Assembly: GCF_000397205.1 (NCBI RefSeq)
Contig: NC_021237.1
Location: forward strand, 1,985,001-2,049,000
From: Pseudomonas protegens CHA0
GTDB taxonomy: Bacteria; Pseudomonadota; Gammaproteobacteria; Pseudomonadales; Pseudomonadaceae
DNA: 64,000 bases
Reading direction: 5' to 3'
Part shown: piece by piece, positions 63,616 to 64,000 of the stretch
Numbering within the stretch: the first letter of the stretch is position 1
Layout of the letters: every line of letters starts with the position of its first letter
Position numbers and translations under genes: made by a program
Notes under the pieces: model-generated
Seen by the model: only the letters and a program-made list of their open reading frames with translations
What the model was told of the DNA's origin: nothing
Databases searched by the model: none

Positions 63616-64000
63616 ATGGGTTCGCTGCAACGAATGGCTGTGCTCTGTGGTTTAACCGTGCTGTTGTCGGCAACGGCCCACGCCGAAGACTGGCAAACCG
63701 CCAAGGATGAAGACGGCATCAAGGTCTCCTTGAGTGAAGTGGCCGGCTCCAAATACAAGGCCTACCGTGGTGTGACCACCATGAAGACCTCCATCGCCAA
63801 GCTTCGCGCGCTGCAGGAAGACGTGGCGGGCGCCTGCTCCTGGATCCACGAGTGCAAGACCCAGAAACTGCTCAAGCACGAGGGCGATCAAAGCTGGACC
63901 TACACCCAGTTCAATACCCCGTGGCCAGTCACTGCCCGTGATTCGGTATTGCACATCACTACCAGCGAAGCGGCCGACGGCAGCCTGACCCGCAAACTGG
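63616..64000 (+). CDS. START-domain periplasmic protein, cut by the window end
   Basis: 128 codons are visible and the frame is open at the end. A signal peptide (about 1-23, ending AHA-E) precedes the beginning of a START lipid-binding domain (GIKVSLSEVAGSKYKAYRGV, WTYTQFNTPWPVTARD). AAGGA precedes the ATG. Family members bind lipids or hydrophobic ligands; the ligand here is unknown. Confidence 0.85.
   Translation, partial: MGSLQRMAVLCGLTVLLSATAHAEDWQTAKDEDGIKVSLSEVAGSKYKAYRGVTTMKTSIAKLRALQEDVAGACSWIHECKTQKLLKHEGDQSWTYTQFNTPWPVTARDSVLHITTSEAADGSLTRKL

Overview
The window is chromosomal DNA from a Pseudomonas of the fluorescens group (a P. protegens/P. chlororaphis-like strain is the best guess). 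Evidence is the uniformly high GC, the gene order, Pseudomonas-type REP sequences, a strong match to the Pseudomonas sRNA RgsA, and a PsrA-type operator at the etf genes. Most of the window is conserved core genome whose order resembles the P. aeruginosa PAO1 region PA2950s-PA2980s plus the fadE / ABC-2 transporter region. I see no prophage, IS element, integron or CRISPR array.

Layout. (1) 1-12.9 kb: end of a chemoreceptor, a membrane-anchored conserved protein, three tandem tRNA-Glu/tRNA-Gly pairs, a LysE exporter, an AlaX-type tRNA editing protein divergent from a LysR regulator, fadE, a transglutaminase-like protein, a GST, an ABC-2 exporter pair and a DUF2062 protein. (2) 12.9-19.8 kb: a tightly overlapping envelope operon, comEC then exbB-exbD-like, lpxK, a Trm112-like protein, kdsB, a low-molecular-weight phosphatase and murB. 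(3) 20.0-24.4 kb: a four-gene molybdenum hydroxylase operon (iorAB-like enzyme, XdhC-like and MocA-like maturation factors) set between murB and rne. (4) 24.5-28.4 kb: rne with a predicted leader of about 650 nt, back to back with rluC. (5) 28.4-41.6 kb: rluC, HAD phosphatase, sppA, yceF, yceD-rpmF-plsX-fabD-fabG-acpP-fabF-pabC-mltG-tmk-holB-tatD, i.e. fatty acid synthesis with linked cell-wall and replication genes. The pilZ gene that follows holB in P. aeruginosa is absent.

(6) 41.6-45.5 kb: the RgsA small RNA, a long non-coding stretch, a TetR regulator, a MoaA-family radical SAM protein, a lipoprotein and a DUF1285 protein. (7) 45.5-54.9 kb: an accessory segment between the DUF1285 gene and etfD. 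It begins with a GntR regulator, ADP-ribosylglycohydrolase, NCS1 permease and PfkB kinase, a cluster resembling E. coli yegTUVW with a different transporter. It continues with small hypotheticals, an MFS transporter, a GNAT acetyltransferase and an aldehyde reductase divergent from an AraC regulator. (8) 54.9-58.9 kb: ETF-ubiquinone oxidoreductase divergent from etfBA. (9) 58.9-64 kb: periplasmic and outer-membrane proteins, a MocR-type regulator, a Lys/Ala-rich secreted protein, a Cys-cluster protein and the start of a START-domain protein.

Links between parts: RgsA (41.7 kb) carries an 11-nt perfect complement, extended by 5 nt, to the acpP ribosome-binding site (35.5 kb), so regulator and target lie 6 kb apart. 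FadE and the ETF/ETF-QO proteins form the electron route of beta-oxidation, and a PsrA-type box sits beside the etfD promoter. Several regulator genes have clean repeat operators: a palindrome over the gntR start codon, 20-bp-spaced repeats upstream of araC, and 21-bp-spaced repeats upstream of the mocR-type gene.
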